Shown: positions 52,631 through 60,524 of the stretch, in pieces
How the letters are laid out: each line of letters begins with the position of its first letter
How positions within the stretch are numbered: the stretch's first letter is position 1
From: Chitinispirillaceae bacterium
GTDB lineage: Bacteria > Fibrobacterota > Chitinivibrionia > Chitinivibrionales > Chitinispirillaceae
Assembly (NCBI GenBank): GCA_016932075.1
Contig: JAFGDP010000061.1
Span: 1 to 64,000 of the forward strand
Reading direction: 5' to 3'
DNA: 64,000 bases
The notes under the pieces: model-generated
Databases searched by the model: none
What the model saw: only the letters and a program-made list of their open reading frames with translations
Told to the model about the DNA's origin: nothing
Made by a program: the position numbers and the translations under genes

Positions 52631-55627
52631 ATGAAAAGATTCATTATTAAGAGCCCTTCAACACCTTTCCTTTTAATAATCCTCATTATTTCTGCAACCT
52701 TTGCTGAAATAGACACATTATGGGCAGCAGGAGACGGCGGCGGTGATTTTACCACTTCAGCAAACGGCACCGGTGCTCCGGATGGCAGCTATACCTACGA
52801 CCCTACCAATAGCAGTCACACCTTTAACAATTTCAACGGCGGCGCTGCCGAAAAAGGACGCATTGATTCGGTTAAGCTGATGACGTACATTTATACCAGC
52901 GCAAGTCAGTCAAACGATAATGCAACGCTTACCCCCGATATCACCGGCGTGGCAAAAACCATTACAACGGCAATGTGGAACAACCGCGTCGGTTCGGGAA
53001 ACGCGGGGTATGAATTTTTTGATATCACCGGTGACGGTATTGCCATTGACAACGCTCCTGCGGGATGGAGCTTTTCCGATTTCACCGCCACCTCTAACAT
53101 CGTTGTTAATAATGTCAAGAACCAGGGGCCTGACGGCGGAAACTTCTACTACGATGCCTTTGCTTTTCAGATTTTCTATACTCCCAGCAAACCCGACCTT
53201 ACGATTGACACGGTATACCAATCTTCTATCAACGGCACCGGCGAAGTCACCGTGCAATATGATTTAACGGACCTTGACCTTGATGCCTGCAAACTGACCA
53301 TCGAGTATTCATACGATGCATCAACGTGGTACCAGGCCTATATCAAAAGCGCCTCCACCGGCAGCGTGGATAATACCGGGGTTGATGCCGGCACCTCCAC
53401 CGGTCAGATAACCGCCATAGCAACCGATGTGTCGGATGCGACATTTGTCTGGGACACGCCAAACGGCAACAACGAAAACGGCGCCTTTACCGGTGAGGAC
53501 GCCAGCGCTTATATACGGATCACGCCGAATGACGGGGGGCAGGACGGCGACCTTCGGACAAGCGGTGCCTTTGTCGTTGATAACCAGGCACCCGCAGGGT
53601 ACGATTGTTTGACGCCAATCAACGGAACGGACTGGCCCGGCCCGCAACCGACCCTGACGTCCGTCCAGGCAACGGACCTCAGCACGATCTCCTACCTCTT
53701 TGATATAGACACCATTACCAGCGCCTTTACCGGCGATGCCTATCAGACAAGCGACTGGCAGTCAAACGATTACAACTGGACGACAAACCCCCTGGAAACG
53801 GGTGGGTACTACTGGTGGCGTGTCAAAGCCAGCGATATCTTCGGCAATGAAGGCGCCTTTGCTATCGACACCTTCGATTTCCAGATATCCACCACCCGCC
53901 CGAACATGGTCATCGACAGCGTGAAACAGACTTCCATTGACGGCACCGGCCAGGTGACGGTGTACTGGGACCTTGCTGACCCGCAAAGCGAAAACTGCAA
54001 ACTGACAATCGAATATTCATTTGATTACGTTGCCTGGTACCAGGCCCATATCCAGAGCTCGTCAGCCGGCGCGGTCGACAATACCGGCGTGAGCGGCGGC
54101 ACATCCGCCGGACAGGTCACCGGCATCGGTACCAATACGAATAACCAGACCTTTGTCTGGGACAGCGATAATGCCGGAAATGAAAACGGGGCATTTGCCG
54201 GTGAAGACGCCGCGGTCTGGATCAGAGGCGTACCCAACGACGGAGCCGAAGACGGAGAGACCATTACCTCTTCGGATTTCATGCTGGACAATCAGGCGCC
54301 CACCGGTTATTCGTGCAGCAGCCCGGCCAACAGCGCAACCGACATCGTGTTATCGCCTACGTTACTAGCCAACAGCGCCACTGACCAATCAACCATGGAG
54401 TATTATTTTGAATGTGCAACGGATGCTGCTTTTACCACCGGCGTGCAGCACAGCGAATGGCAAAGCGGTGTGAGCTGGGAGCCTCCTGCCAGGCTTAACG
54501 GCAACACCACCTATTACTGGCATGTCAAGGCCCGTGACGCCTACGGTAATGAAGGAACCTATGCGGCCTACTTCTCCTTTACGACAAGCACCGGATGGAC
54601 CTATCCCGCCTCGGGTACGATCGGCCCGTGCACCGGGCCCGCCATTGGAGACGGCGTGGTCTATGTGGGTACCGCGGGAACCGATGATAAACTCTACTGC
54701 ATTGATATTACGGACGGCTCGCTGAAGTGGAGCACGGCGATCGGAGCGGATGTTGTTGCCGTGAGCGCGGCCTATGATGAAAGCGCGGGCAAATATACCG
54801 TGTATGTGGGCTATTCCAAAAATGTGGTTGCGTACTGGGACAACGGCAGTTCGTCAGCGGTCAAATGGTCCAGAACATACGGCAACCCGGCCAACGACCC
54901 CTCCGAGGCCATTCCCGATCCTGTCATGGGCAACGCCTATTACGCTTATAACAAGCTTGGCTACAAAGTATCAAATACCACTGGCAACGACGCGTCCGGC
55001 TGGCCCACCGCAAGTATTAATGCGAGTGAAAACAGCTCGCCGGTCATAGATGGGGCGAATGTCTATTTTGGTACTACCGGAGGGAATGTGTATAAATACC
55101 TGATTGACGGCACGTTACAGGGTAATGTGGCGACCAGCGGTTCAGCAATCAATACGCCGCTTGGCGCATGGCACGGCACCTTATTTGCAGCTCCGGATGA
55201 CAATTTCGTATACGCTATAAATATGTCAACCCTGACACTCACCTGGACATCCCCGAGCCTGGGCGCCGCCACCACCACCGGCGTTTTCTCTCTCGGCGGC
55301 TATATTCTCTATGTAGGGGCAGGAAACGATCTGGAAAAAATCACTAATAACGGGGCCTCGGCAACGGTTGCGGGCGCTCCCTGGCCATACAGTGCGGGCG
55401 GCGCCATCTATTCAATGCCGATCACCAATGAGGACGGCACAAAAATATTCTTCGGATGCGATGACAACAGCGCCTATGGAATAAATACCTCCGCATCGGA
55501 TTTGTCCGGTTTTCCAAAAACCGGCTCAGGAAACGCTTTGCATGGCGCACCGGTAATGGATGTTATAAACGGCATAGTCGTATTCACCTCGCTGGAAGGA
55601 AGGGTGTATGGCTATACGATACAGTGA
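52631..55627 (+). CDS. Large secreted protein with fibronectin-like repeats and PQQ-type propeller
   Basis: A 998-residue exported protein (signal about 1-25). The N-terminal ~180 residues form a beta domain. Two long repeats follow, about 190-420 and 425-650 (TIDTVYQSSINGTGEVTVQY and VIDSVKQTSIDGTGQVTVYW; FVWDTPNGNNENGAFTGEDA and FVWDSDNAGNENGAFAGEDA), each ending in a fibronectin-like part with YYWWRVKA or YYWHVKA. The last ~330 residues are PQQ-like beta-propeller blades (GVVYVGTAGTDDKLYCIDIT, ANVYFGTTGGNVYKYL, TKIFFGCDDNSAYGIN). It has no sorting domain of its own, but overlaps by 20 bp a gene that has one. No clear ribosome binding site is seen. The function is unknown. Confidence 0.75.
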   Translation: MKRFIIKSPSTPFLLIILIISATFAEIDTLWAAGDGGGDFTTSANGTGAPDGSYTYDPTNSSHTFNNFNGGAAEKGRIDSVKLMTYIYTSASQSNDNATLTPDITGVAKTITTAMWNNRVGSGNAGYEFFDITGDGIAIDNAPAGWSFSDFTATSNIVVNNVKNQGPDGGNFYYDAFAFQIFYTPSKPDLTIDTVYQSSINGTGEVTVQYDLTDLDLDACKLTIEYSYDASTWYQAYIKSASTGSVDNTGVDAGTSTGQITAIATDVSDATFVWDTPNGNNENGAFTGEDASAYIRITPNDGGQDGDLRTSGAFVVDNQAPAGYDCLTPINGTDWPGPQPTLTSVQATDLSTISYLFDIDTITSAFTGDAYQTSDWQSNDYNWTTNPLETGGYYWWRVKASDIFGNEGAFAIDTFDFQISTTRPNMVIDSVKQTSIDGTGQVTVYWDLADPQSENCKLTIEYSFDYVAWYQAHIQSSSAGAVDNTGVSGGTSAGQVTGIGTNTNNQTFVWDSDNAGNENGAFAGEDAAVWIRGVPNDGAEDGETITSSDFMLDNQAPTGYSCSSPANSATDIVLSPTLLANSATDQSTMEYYFECATDAAFTTGVQHSEWQSGVSWEPPARLNGNTTYYWHVKARDAYGNEGTYAAYFSFTTSTGWTYPASGTIGPCTGPAIGDGVVYVGTAGTDDKLYCIDITDGSLKWSTAIGADVVAVSAAYDESAGKYTVYVGYSKNVVAYWDNGSSSAVKWSRTYGNPANDPSEAIPDPVMGNAYYAYNKLGYKVSNTTGNDASGWPTASINASENSSPVIDGANVYFGTTGGNVYKYLIDGTLQGNVATSGSAINTPLGAWHGTLFAAPDDNFVYAINMSTLTLTWTSPSLGAATTTGVFSLGGYILYVGAGNDLEKITNNGASATVAGAPWPYSAGGAIYSMPITNEDGTKIFFGCDDNSAYGINTSASDLSGFPKTGSGNALHGAPVMDVINGIVVFTSLEGRVYGYTIQ

Positions 55628-57224
55628 CATTATTTCACTACTATTACTGCTATTCGGGATAGCATTCCCCTATACCTTCCGTCAGGACAATGCCCGGTCC
55701 GGCTATGCCCTGTCTGCCGTTTCGGTTCCTTTAAAGAAAGCTTCGTCCTTTGACATCGGCGCTCTTGTTGTTTCTTCGCCCTGCGTCGTTAATGACACCG
55801 TATATATAGGCGCCCGTGACAGTTCCGTCTACTGTTTATATCATGCCTCGCTGGTGTGGAAATTCAAGACACGCGGCTGGGTTGACGCCACGCCGACCTA
55901 TTACATGGGCAGAATATACGCGGGTTCACGGGACGGACTGGTGTATATGCTCGATGCGGCCACCGGTGATTCGGTCGGCGCGATATTCAACGGCAGCGCG
56001 CAGTGCTCCTCTCCCCTGGTGTATGACAGCCTGGTCGTGTTCGGTTCCGGCGGATGGTCGCAGGACATCAGGGCGCAGCATATCATCGGCGCCGACAACA
56101 ATGTCTGGTTTCATACCAACACGCAGATGGTCTACTCGAGTCCCGCGCTGAAAGATGGTATTGTCGTCTACGGCGAAAACGGCGGCAGCATAACCGCGCT
56201 CAACGCCTATTCCGGGGCCTTGCGCTGGACCTATCAGACCAGCGGCGGCGTGTATCTCTCCACGCCCGCGATATCCGGCCAAACCGTCTTTTTCTCTCCG
56301 GGAAGCTATGATAAGGGCATCTATGCCTTTTCACTAACGAGCGGCTCGCTCCTCTGGAAGAATACGAACAGCATGGAAGATACGACAATGGCCGCGAACA
56401 GGTACCTCTTTGACGAACTGATCAGGCATACACCCGCAACCCGGAAGAAGATGCTCGCTCTGTATAAAAAAGCGTATACAACAGGCTCGGCGGCTGTTGA
56501 CGTTCTGGAATCCCTAACGAGGAACGCTCCTTCAAGCCCAACGTTTATCCCGCTCGGCGGAAACGCGACCTCGTCCTTGGCAATCGGCGATTCCAATGTG
56601 TTCGTGATTCACAAGGAATACGGGCATCCGAAACCACGCTTCACCATTACCGCTTTTGACAAGAAGACCGGGGAAGAGAAGTGGCAGTTCAGCGAGCTGC
56701 GCAACAGCATCATGCTGGGGTTCTGCTCCAGTCCGGTCGTAAGCGATTCCATAGTCTTCTTCGGCTGGGGCGAGGGAAAGCTCTATGCCTTTCACGCGCG
56801 AAGGGGCGTCAAGCTCTGGGAGGACAGCCTGAGCGGAGATATCTGCGCTTCGCCGGCCATTGACGATCATACCCTGTACGTGGCCACGTCAACCGGGAAG
56901 ATCGTATCCTACGTTCCAGGGCCCGAGCCGCGGAGCTTCAAGCACGGCACCTACTGCTATCCCAACCCGGCCCGGGACGAGTCAAACATCCAGGTCTATG
57001 TGACCAGACCCGGTGCAATGGGTCTTGTGATCTATAACTCTGCGGAACGGCCGGTTCTCAGAACGTCGGCTAATTTGGCGGCCATGTCGCAAGCCGGCGA
57101 TGCCTATCGTTATCGCTGGAACCTTAGAAACGTCGCGAACGGCGTTTACTTTGCACGGATTGTCGTGAACTACAATGACGGCAGCACCGACAAAAAGGTG
57201 CTGAAGATAGCTGTTCTTAAATAA
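55608..57224 (+). CDS. PQQ-like beta-propeller protein with type A sorting domain
   Basis: A 538-residue exported protein (signal about 5-21). Repeated blades carry the PQQ/YncE-type pattern (VNDTVYIGARDSSVYCLYHA, GRIYAGSRDGLVYMLDAATG, DGIVVYGENGGSITALNAYS, HTLYVATSTGKIVSYVPG). The C-terminus is a textbook type A sorting domain: CYPNPARDESNIQVYV, then MGLVIYNSAERPVL, NGVYFARIVVNYNDG and a basic KKVLKIAVLK end. Its ATG lies 20 bp before the stop of the preceding large protein, implying coupled translation and a shared complex. The ligand is unknown. Confidence 0.85.
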   Translation: MAIRYSDIISLLLLLFGIAFPYTFRQDNARSGYALSAVSVPLKKASSFDIGALVVSSPCVVNDTVYIGARDSSVYCLYHASLVWKFKTRGWVDATPTYYMGRIYAGSRDGLVYMLDAATGDSVGAIFNGSAQCSSPLVYDSLVVFGSGGWSQDIRAQHIIGADNNVWFHTNTQMVYSSPALKDGIVVYGENGGSITALNAYSGALRWTYQTSGGVYLSTPAISGQTVFFSPGSYDKGIYAFSLTSGSLLWKNTNSMEDTTMAANRYLFDELIRHTPATRKKMLALYKKAYTTGSAAVDVLESLTRNAPSSPTFIPLGGNATSSLAIGDSNVFVIHKEYGHPKPRFTITAFDKKTGEEKWQFSELRNSIMLGFCSSPVVSDSIVFFGWGEGKLYAFHARRGVKLWEDSLSGDICASPAIDDHTLYVATSTGKIVSYVPGPEPRSFKHGTYCYPNPARDESNIQVYVTRPGAMGLVIYNSAERPVLRTSANLAAMSQAGDAYRYRWNLRNVANGVYFARIVVNYNDGSTDKKVLKIAVLK

Positions 57225-57295
57225 GTTAAAAAGATGAAGAGTTGAAAAGTTGAAAGGAGAAGAAAAACAGGAACTACCCAGGCACACTGTTGATC

Positions 57296-57376
57296 GTCAT
57301 GCCGGCGAAAGCCGGCATCCAGGATTGATACCGGTACTTACCAATTAGCCTGGATTCCGGCCTGCGCCGGAATGAC
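57296..57376. repeat. REP-like inverted repeat
   Basis: Left arm GTCATGCCGGC-GAAA-GCCGGCATCCAGG (57296-57323) and right arm CCTGGATTCCGG-CCTGC-GCCGGAATGAC (57349-57376). Each arm is itself a small hairpin and the two are mutually complementary. This GTCATNCCGGC type is widespread as an intergenic repeat in bacteria. It lies just before the PorV-like gene and includes an ATG that should not be taken as the gene start. Confidence 0.8.
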
Positions 57377-57389
57377 AACCGAAACCGTT

Positions 57390-58352
57390 ATGAACTTGAA
57401 ACAACGACATATCCTTCTCACCCTGTTCGCCATTACCACCATGGCCCTGCCATCCCATAGCGACTGGCTTGACGGCACGTTTGCCTCGGCCAACTATGCG
57501 GCGGCAGGCGAGTACCTCAAGCTGCCCCTGCATGCGCGAAACGCGGGCCTGGAAGGCGCGACCGTTGCGTGGCAAGACCACCATCTTACCGGCCTCCAGT
57601 ACAATCCGGCCATTCTCGATGCTGCTGATTCCATGACCGTTATCGCCACCACATCGTTTCTCACCTATGATCGCAGCCACTATGGCTTTGATTTTGCATC
57701 CGGCATTGGCGAGTTCATTGTCGCAGGTCTCTCCTTTTCCCGGCTCGGCGTAAACAACATCGAGGGACGCGACGAGTTCGGCGTGCTCACCGAGAAGTTT
57801 GGCGCTGGATTCAATGCGATCAGCGCCACGGTTGCCGGACGCCTGGCCATCCCGGTGTCGCTCGGCGCGCGCGGCCGCTACATCTTTGAAAACATTGAAA
57901 GCGAGCATTCCAATGGTATTGGATTTGACCTGGGTGCGACCTACCGGCCTCTGCGCCAGCTCTGCATTGGCGCAAGCGTGCAGAACCTAGCCTCGTACAT
58001 CTGGTGGAGCACAAGTACCCGCGATAAGGTGCTCATGATCGGCAGGTTCGGGGTGTGCGCAACGCTTCTCGATAACTCCCTCAAACTGGAGCTCGACGGT
58101 ATCAAGACCCTTACCCAGCCAGAAGAGGCGGCGTTTGCTGCAGAATACACCTTTGCCGGGATCATCTCTGTCCGTGCCGGCGGCCGCTCCGCGGTGAACC
58201 GCGAAGACCGGAAAGCAATGGACCCTGAATACTCGTTCGGCGCCGGCATGCGGTATGATTTCCTGGGATTCGACTATGCCCTTATCGTCCCCCCCTCTGA
58301 ACTCGGCCTCATCCACAAGATCTCCATTATCGGGAAAATACCGGGATTTTAA
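57390..58352 (+). CDS. PorV/PorQ-like outer-membrane protein
   Basis: A 320-residue outer-membrane barrel with a signal peptide (KQRHILLTLFAITTMALPSHS). The N-terminal block ARNAGLEGATVAWQDHHLTGLQYNPAIL is the hallmark of the PorV/PorQ (UPF0164-like) family, which in type IX secretion shuttles or anchors cargo at the surface. Later strands (LGARGRYIFENIES, LDLGATYRPLRQLCIGASVQ-type, FGAGMRYDFLGFDYALIV) fit a FadL-like barrel. It follows the sorting-domain protein, suggesting a cargo relationship. An ATG six codons earlier lies inside a repeat and is less likely. A 3' fragment of a paralogue lies at 52081. Confidence 0.75.
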   Translation: MNLKQRHILLTLFAITTMALPSHSDWLDGTFASANYAAAGEYLKLPLHARNAGLEGATVAWQDHHLTGLQYNPAILDAADSMTVIATTSFLTYDRSHYGFDFASGIGEFIVAGLSFSRLGVNNIEGRDEFGVLTEKFGAGFNAISATVAGRLAIPVSLGARGRYIFENIESEHSNGIGFDLGATYRPLRQLCIGASVQNLASYIWWSTSTRDKVLMIGRFGVCATLLDNSLKLELDGIKTLTQPEEAAFAAEYTFAGIISVRAGGRSAVNREDRKAMDPEYSFGAGMRYDFLGFDYALIVPPSELGLIHKISIIGKIPGF

Positions 58353-58378
58353 CAGAAAATCCGGGTGATTTTAATTCT

Positions 58379-58483
58379 CGGGGTCGGAATCGGAATCGGT
58401 ATCGTTTTTTTGCATGCTCCCCCCGAAACAACTCTTTTTTAATCCGAGTCCCGATTCCGATACCGACGCCGAGTACCGATTTT
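58379..58483. repeat. Hexamer-arm palindromic repeat, copy 2
   Basis: The left arm is GGGTCGGAATCGGAATCGGT and on to ATCG. The middle contains ACAACTCTTTTTTAATCCGA. The right arm is GATTCCGATACCGACGCCGA and on to GTACCGATTTTT. It starts about 25 bp after the PorV-like stop, the same relative place as copy 1 behind the gene fragment. Confidence 0.8.
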
Positions 58484-58486
58484 TTC

Positions 58487-58580
58487 TCGGAATCGGTATC
58501 GATATCAGTATCGTTTTTTGCCTGATTCCTTCAGCAACATTTCATTCCGATTACGATACCGACGGCTGATACCGATTTTT
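58487..58580. repeat. Hexamer-arm palindromic repeat, copy 3
   Basis: The left arm is CGGAATCGGTATCGATATCA and on to GTATCG. The middle contains GCCTGATTCCTTCAGCAACA. The right arm is CCGATTACGATACCGACGGC and on to TGATACCGATTTTT. It is directly adjacent to copy 2. Confidence 0.8.
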
Positions 58581-58656
58581 ATCGTAGCCAATATTGCAAT
58601 ATGTATCGTGTTGATATATTATATATTGCACTAATATTGAAAAGTAATGGATTAAG

Positions 58657-59040
58657 CCTGTTCAATGCAGCCATGACCCTGCTAACTCACCCATACTACC
58701 CTGTCTAGTCAGCCCACAATCCTGTTAAGTCACCCCCAATGGCCTGCTAAGTTACCCAAAATACCCTGTTAATTCAACCCATGACCCTGCTAGGATGAGC
58801 CCAAATACCTGCTAAGTCGCCCCAAACCCCCTGTCTAGGCTGCCCTTGACCCTGCTAGGTGACCCCTATAGACCTGCTAACTCACCCATACTACCCTGTC
58901 TAGTCAGCCCATACCCCTGTTAAGTCACCCCCAATGGCCTGCTAGGTCACTCAAAATACCCTGCTAGTGCTGCCCATGACCCTGTTAAGCCGGCCCATTA
59001 CCCTGCCAAGTCGACCCCATGATCCTGCTTGGAGCTGCAT
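58657..59040. repeat. Degenerate 21-bp minisatellite, about 18 units
   Basis: Units of 20-23 bp share a core like CCCTGCTAAGTCACCCATNA (for example CCTGCTAACTCACCCATACT, CCTGTTAAGTCACCCCCAAT, CCTGTTAATTCAACCCATGA). A block of four units near 58678-58760 recurs almost unchanged near 58864-58948, showing a higher-order duplication. All frames on both strands meet stops (the core holds TAA/TAG), so it is not coding. The units are neither identical nor spacer-separated, so it is not a CRISPR array. Confidence 0.85.
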
Positions 59041-59076
59041 GAGCATGAGTTTTCGTGCAGATTATGCTCAAATCAA

Positions 59077-59191
59077 GGTCGGTATCGCTATCGGTATCGA
59101 TATCGGTATCGATATCGTGTTTTTCCTGATTCCTCCAACAACAATCCTTTTTTAATCCGATTCCGATACCGACGTCGATACCGATTTTATT
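59077..59191. repeat. Hexamer-arm palindromic repeat, copy 4
   Basis: The cleanest copy. The left arm is six consecutive hexamers of the type GGTATC/GCTATC/GATATC (from 59079). The middle contains CCTGATTCCTCCAACAACAA and then TCCTTTTTTAATCCGA. The right arm is TTCCGATACCGACGTCGATA and on to CCGATTTTATT. It ends about 55 bp before the alcohol dehydrogenase gene. Confidence 0.82.
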
Positions 59192-59246
59192 ATCCGTACA
59201 TACAGCCCGTACGCATTATTTTCCTTCATACAAAGGAACCTCCCCT

Positions 59247-60230
59247 ATGAACGCAATGATTTTTGAACACGCACACCAACCATTGAAACTCAAACAGGTT
59301 GATATACCGGAACCATCATCCGGCCAGCTCCTTATAAAAGTCTCCGCATGCGGCGTGTGCAGGACCGATCTTCATATCGTTGACGGCGAGCTTGACGCGC
59401 CAAAACTGCCGCTCATACCCGGCCATCAGATTGTCGGCACTATTGTGAAAAAAGGCGCAGGAACCGACAGGTTCAGCATTGGCGACAAGGTCGGCGTTCC
59501 CTGGCTCGGATGGACCTGCGGCACGTGCCGGTTTTGCGCGTCCGGCCGGGAAAACCTGTGCGACAATGCGCTATTTACCGGGTACACCATAAATGGCGGA
59601 TTTGCCGGGTATGCGGTCGCTGACCAGCGCTACTGCTTTGCCATCCCGGCTCACTATCCAGACACCCAGGCAGCGCCTCTTTTGTGCGCAGGCCTCATAG
59701 GATACCGCGCTTACTCGTTTGCCAAAGACGCCACAGCCATCGGCATCTTCGGCTTTGGCGCTGCCGCGCATATTATAACCCAGATAGCGGTTTTTCAGGG
59801 AAAAACGGTGTTTGCGTTTACGCGCACGAATGACAGCGAAGCCCAGGAGTTTGCCCGCTCCCTTGGCGCAGTCTGGGCAGGCGCGTCTGACGGGAAACCA
59901 CCGGAGCTTCTTGACGCCGCCATTATTTTCGCGCCTGCCGGCGATCTGGTTCCGCGCGCGCTTGAAGCGGTTGTCAAGGGAGGCAGCGTTATCTGCGCCG
60001 GCATTCACATGAGCGATATCCCCTCGTTTCCCTACCATATTATATGGGGCGAACGCACGATCCGTTCCGTGGCAAACCTGACGCGCAAAGACGGCATCGA
60101 GTTCATGAACATCGCCCCACAGGTGCCGGTCAGGACCACGGTACACGAGTATGCGCTCAAGGATGCGAACCGGGCGCTCGACGATCTTCGAAAAGGCGCG
60201 TTCAGCGGGGCCGCGGTGCTGGTGGGGTGA
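59247..60230 (+). CDS. Zinc-dependent alcohol dehydrogenase (MDR family)
   Basis: A 327-residue medium-chain dehydrogenase. The catalytic zinc ligands are in ACGVCRTDLHI (Cys38) and PGHQIVG (His60). The structural zinc cysteines are in WTCGTCRFCASGRENLC. The nucleotide-binding fold begins AIGIFGFGAAAHII. It probably interconverts an alcohol and aldehyde with NAD(P)H during fermentation; the true substrate is not visible. AAAGGAA lies 7-8 nt before the ATG. It stands alone, between the repeat region and tRNA-Val. Confidence 0.92.
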   Translation: MNAMIFEHAHQPLKLKQVDIPEPSSGQLLIKVSACGVCRTDLHIVDGELDAPKLPLIPGHQIVGTIVKKGAGTDRFSIGDKVGVPWLGWTCGTCRFCASGRENLCDNALFTGYTINGGFAGYAVADQRYCFAIPAHYPDTQAAPLLCAGLIGYRAYSFAKDATAIGIFGFGAAAHIITQIAVFQGKTVFAFTRTNDSEAQEFARSLGAVWAGASDGKPPELLDAAIIFAPAGDLVPRALEAVVKGGSVICAGIHMSDIPSFPYHIIWGERTIRSVANLTRKDGIEFMNIAPQVPVRTTVHEYALKDANRALDDLRKGAFSGAAVLVG

Positions 60231-60270
60231 GTCTAAACCTATGGGTATCACCTTTTAAGATTTACCGCTA

Positions 60271-60299
60271 TTGACTGGTTATATCCCTCATGCTATTTT
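60271..60299 (+). promoter_or_regulatory. Candidate tRNA promoter
   Basis: TTGACT (60271-60276) and TATTTT (60294-60299) with a 17-bp spacer, placing the transcription start about 10 nt before the tRNA. Confidence 0.55.
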
Positions 60300-60316
60300 T
60301 CTAAAGAAGTTCTTAA

Positions 60317-60390
60317 GGGCGCATGGCTCAGCTGGTTAGAGCGCCGCGTTCACATCGCGGAGACCGCTGGTTCGAGTCCAGCTGCGCCCA
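60317..60390 (+). tRNA. tRNA-Val (anticodon CAC)
   Basis: A complete 74-nt cloverleaf. The acceptor GGGCGCA pairs with TGCGCCC, with discriminator A. The D arm is GCTC-AGCTGGTTA-GAGC. The anticodon stem CCGCG/CGCGG encloses loop TTCACAT, giving anticodon CAC. The T arm is CTGG-TTCGAGT-CCAG. The CCA end is not encoded. A T5 run follows and may help termination. Confidence 0.95.
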
Positions 60391-60524
60391 TTTTTCTATT
60401 TACATTACTTGTAAACCATACTATACTTGATTAATGACACCTCTCATGTTCGAGCAACCCTCCATCGAAACGGTCTATGGCGGGACGGTGCGATGAGAGG
60501 GACGCGAACCTGCCGGACTATTGA

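Noticed and set aside
57372..57389. ATG at 57372 as start of the PorV-like protein
   Set aside because: The codon is part of a REP-like inverted repeat; the next Met gives a cleaner signal peptide.
58657..59040. CRISPR-like array
   Set aside because: Units are contiguous and degenerate, with no constant repeat separated by unique spacers and no cas genes nearby; it is a minisatellite.
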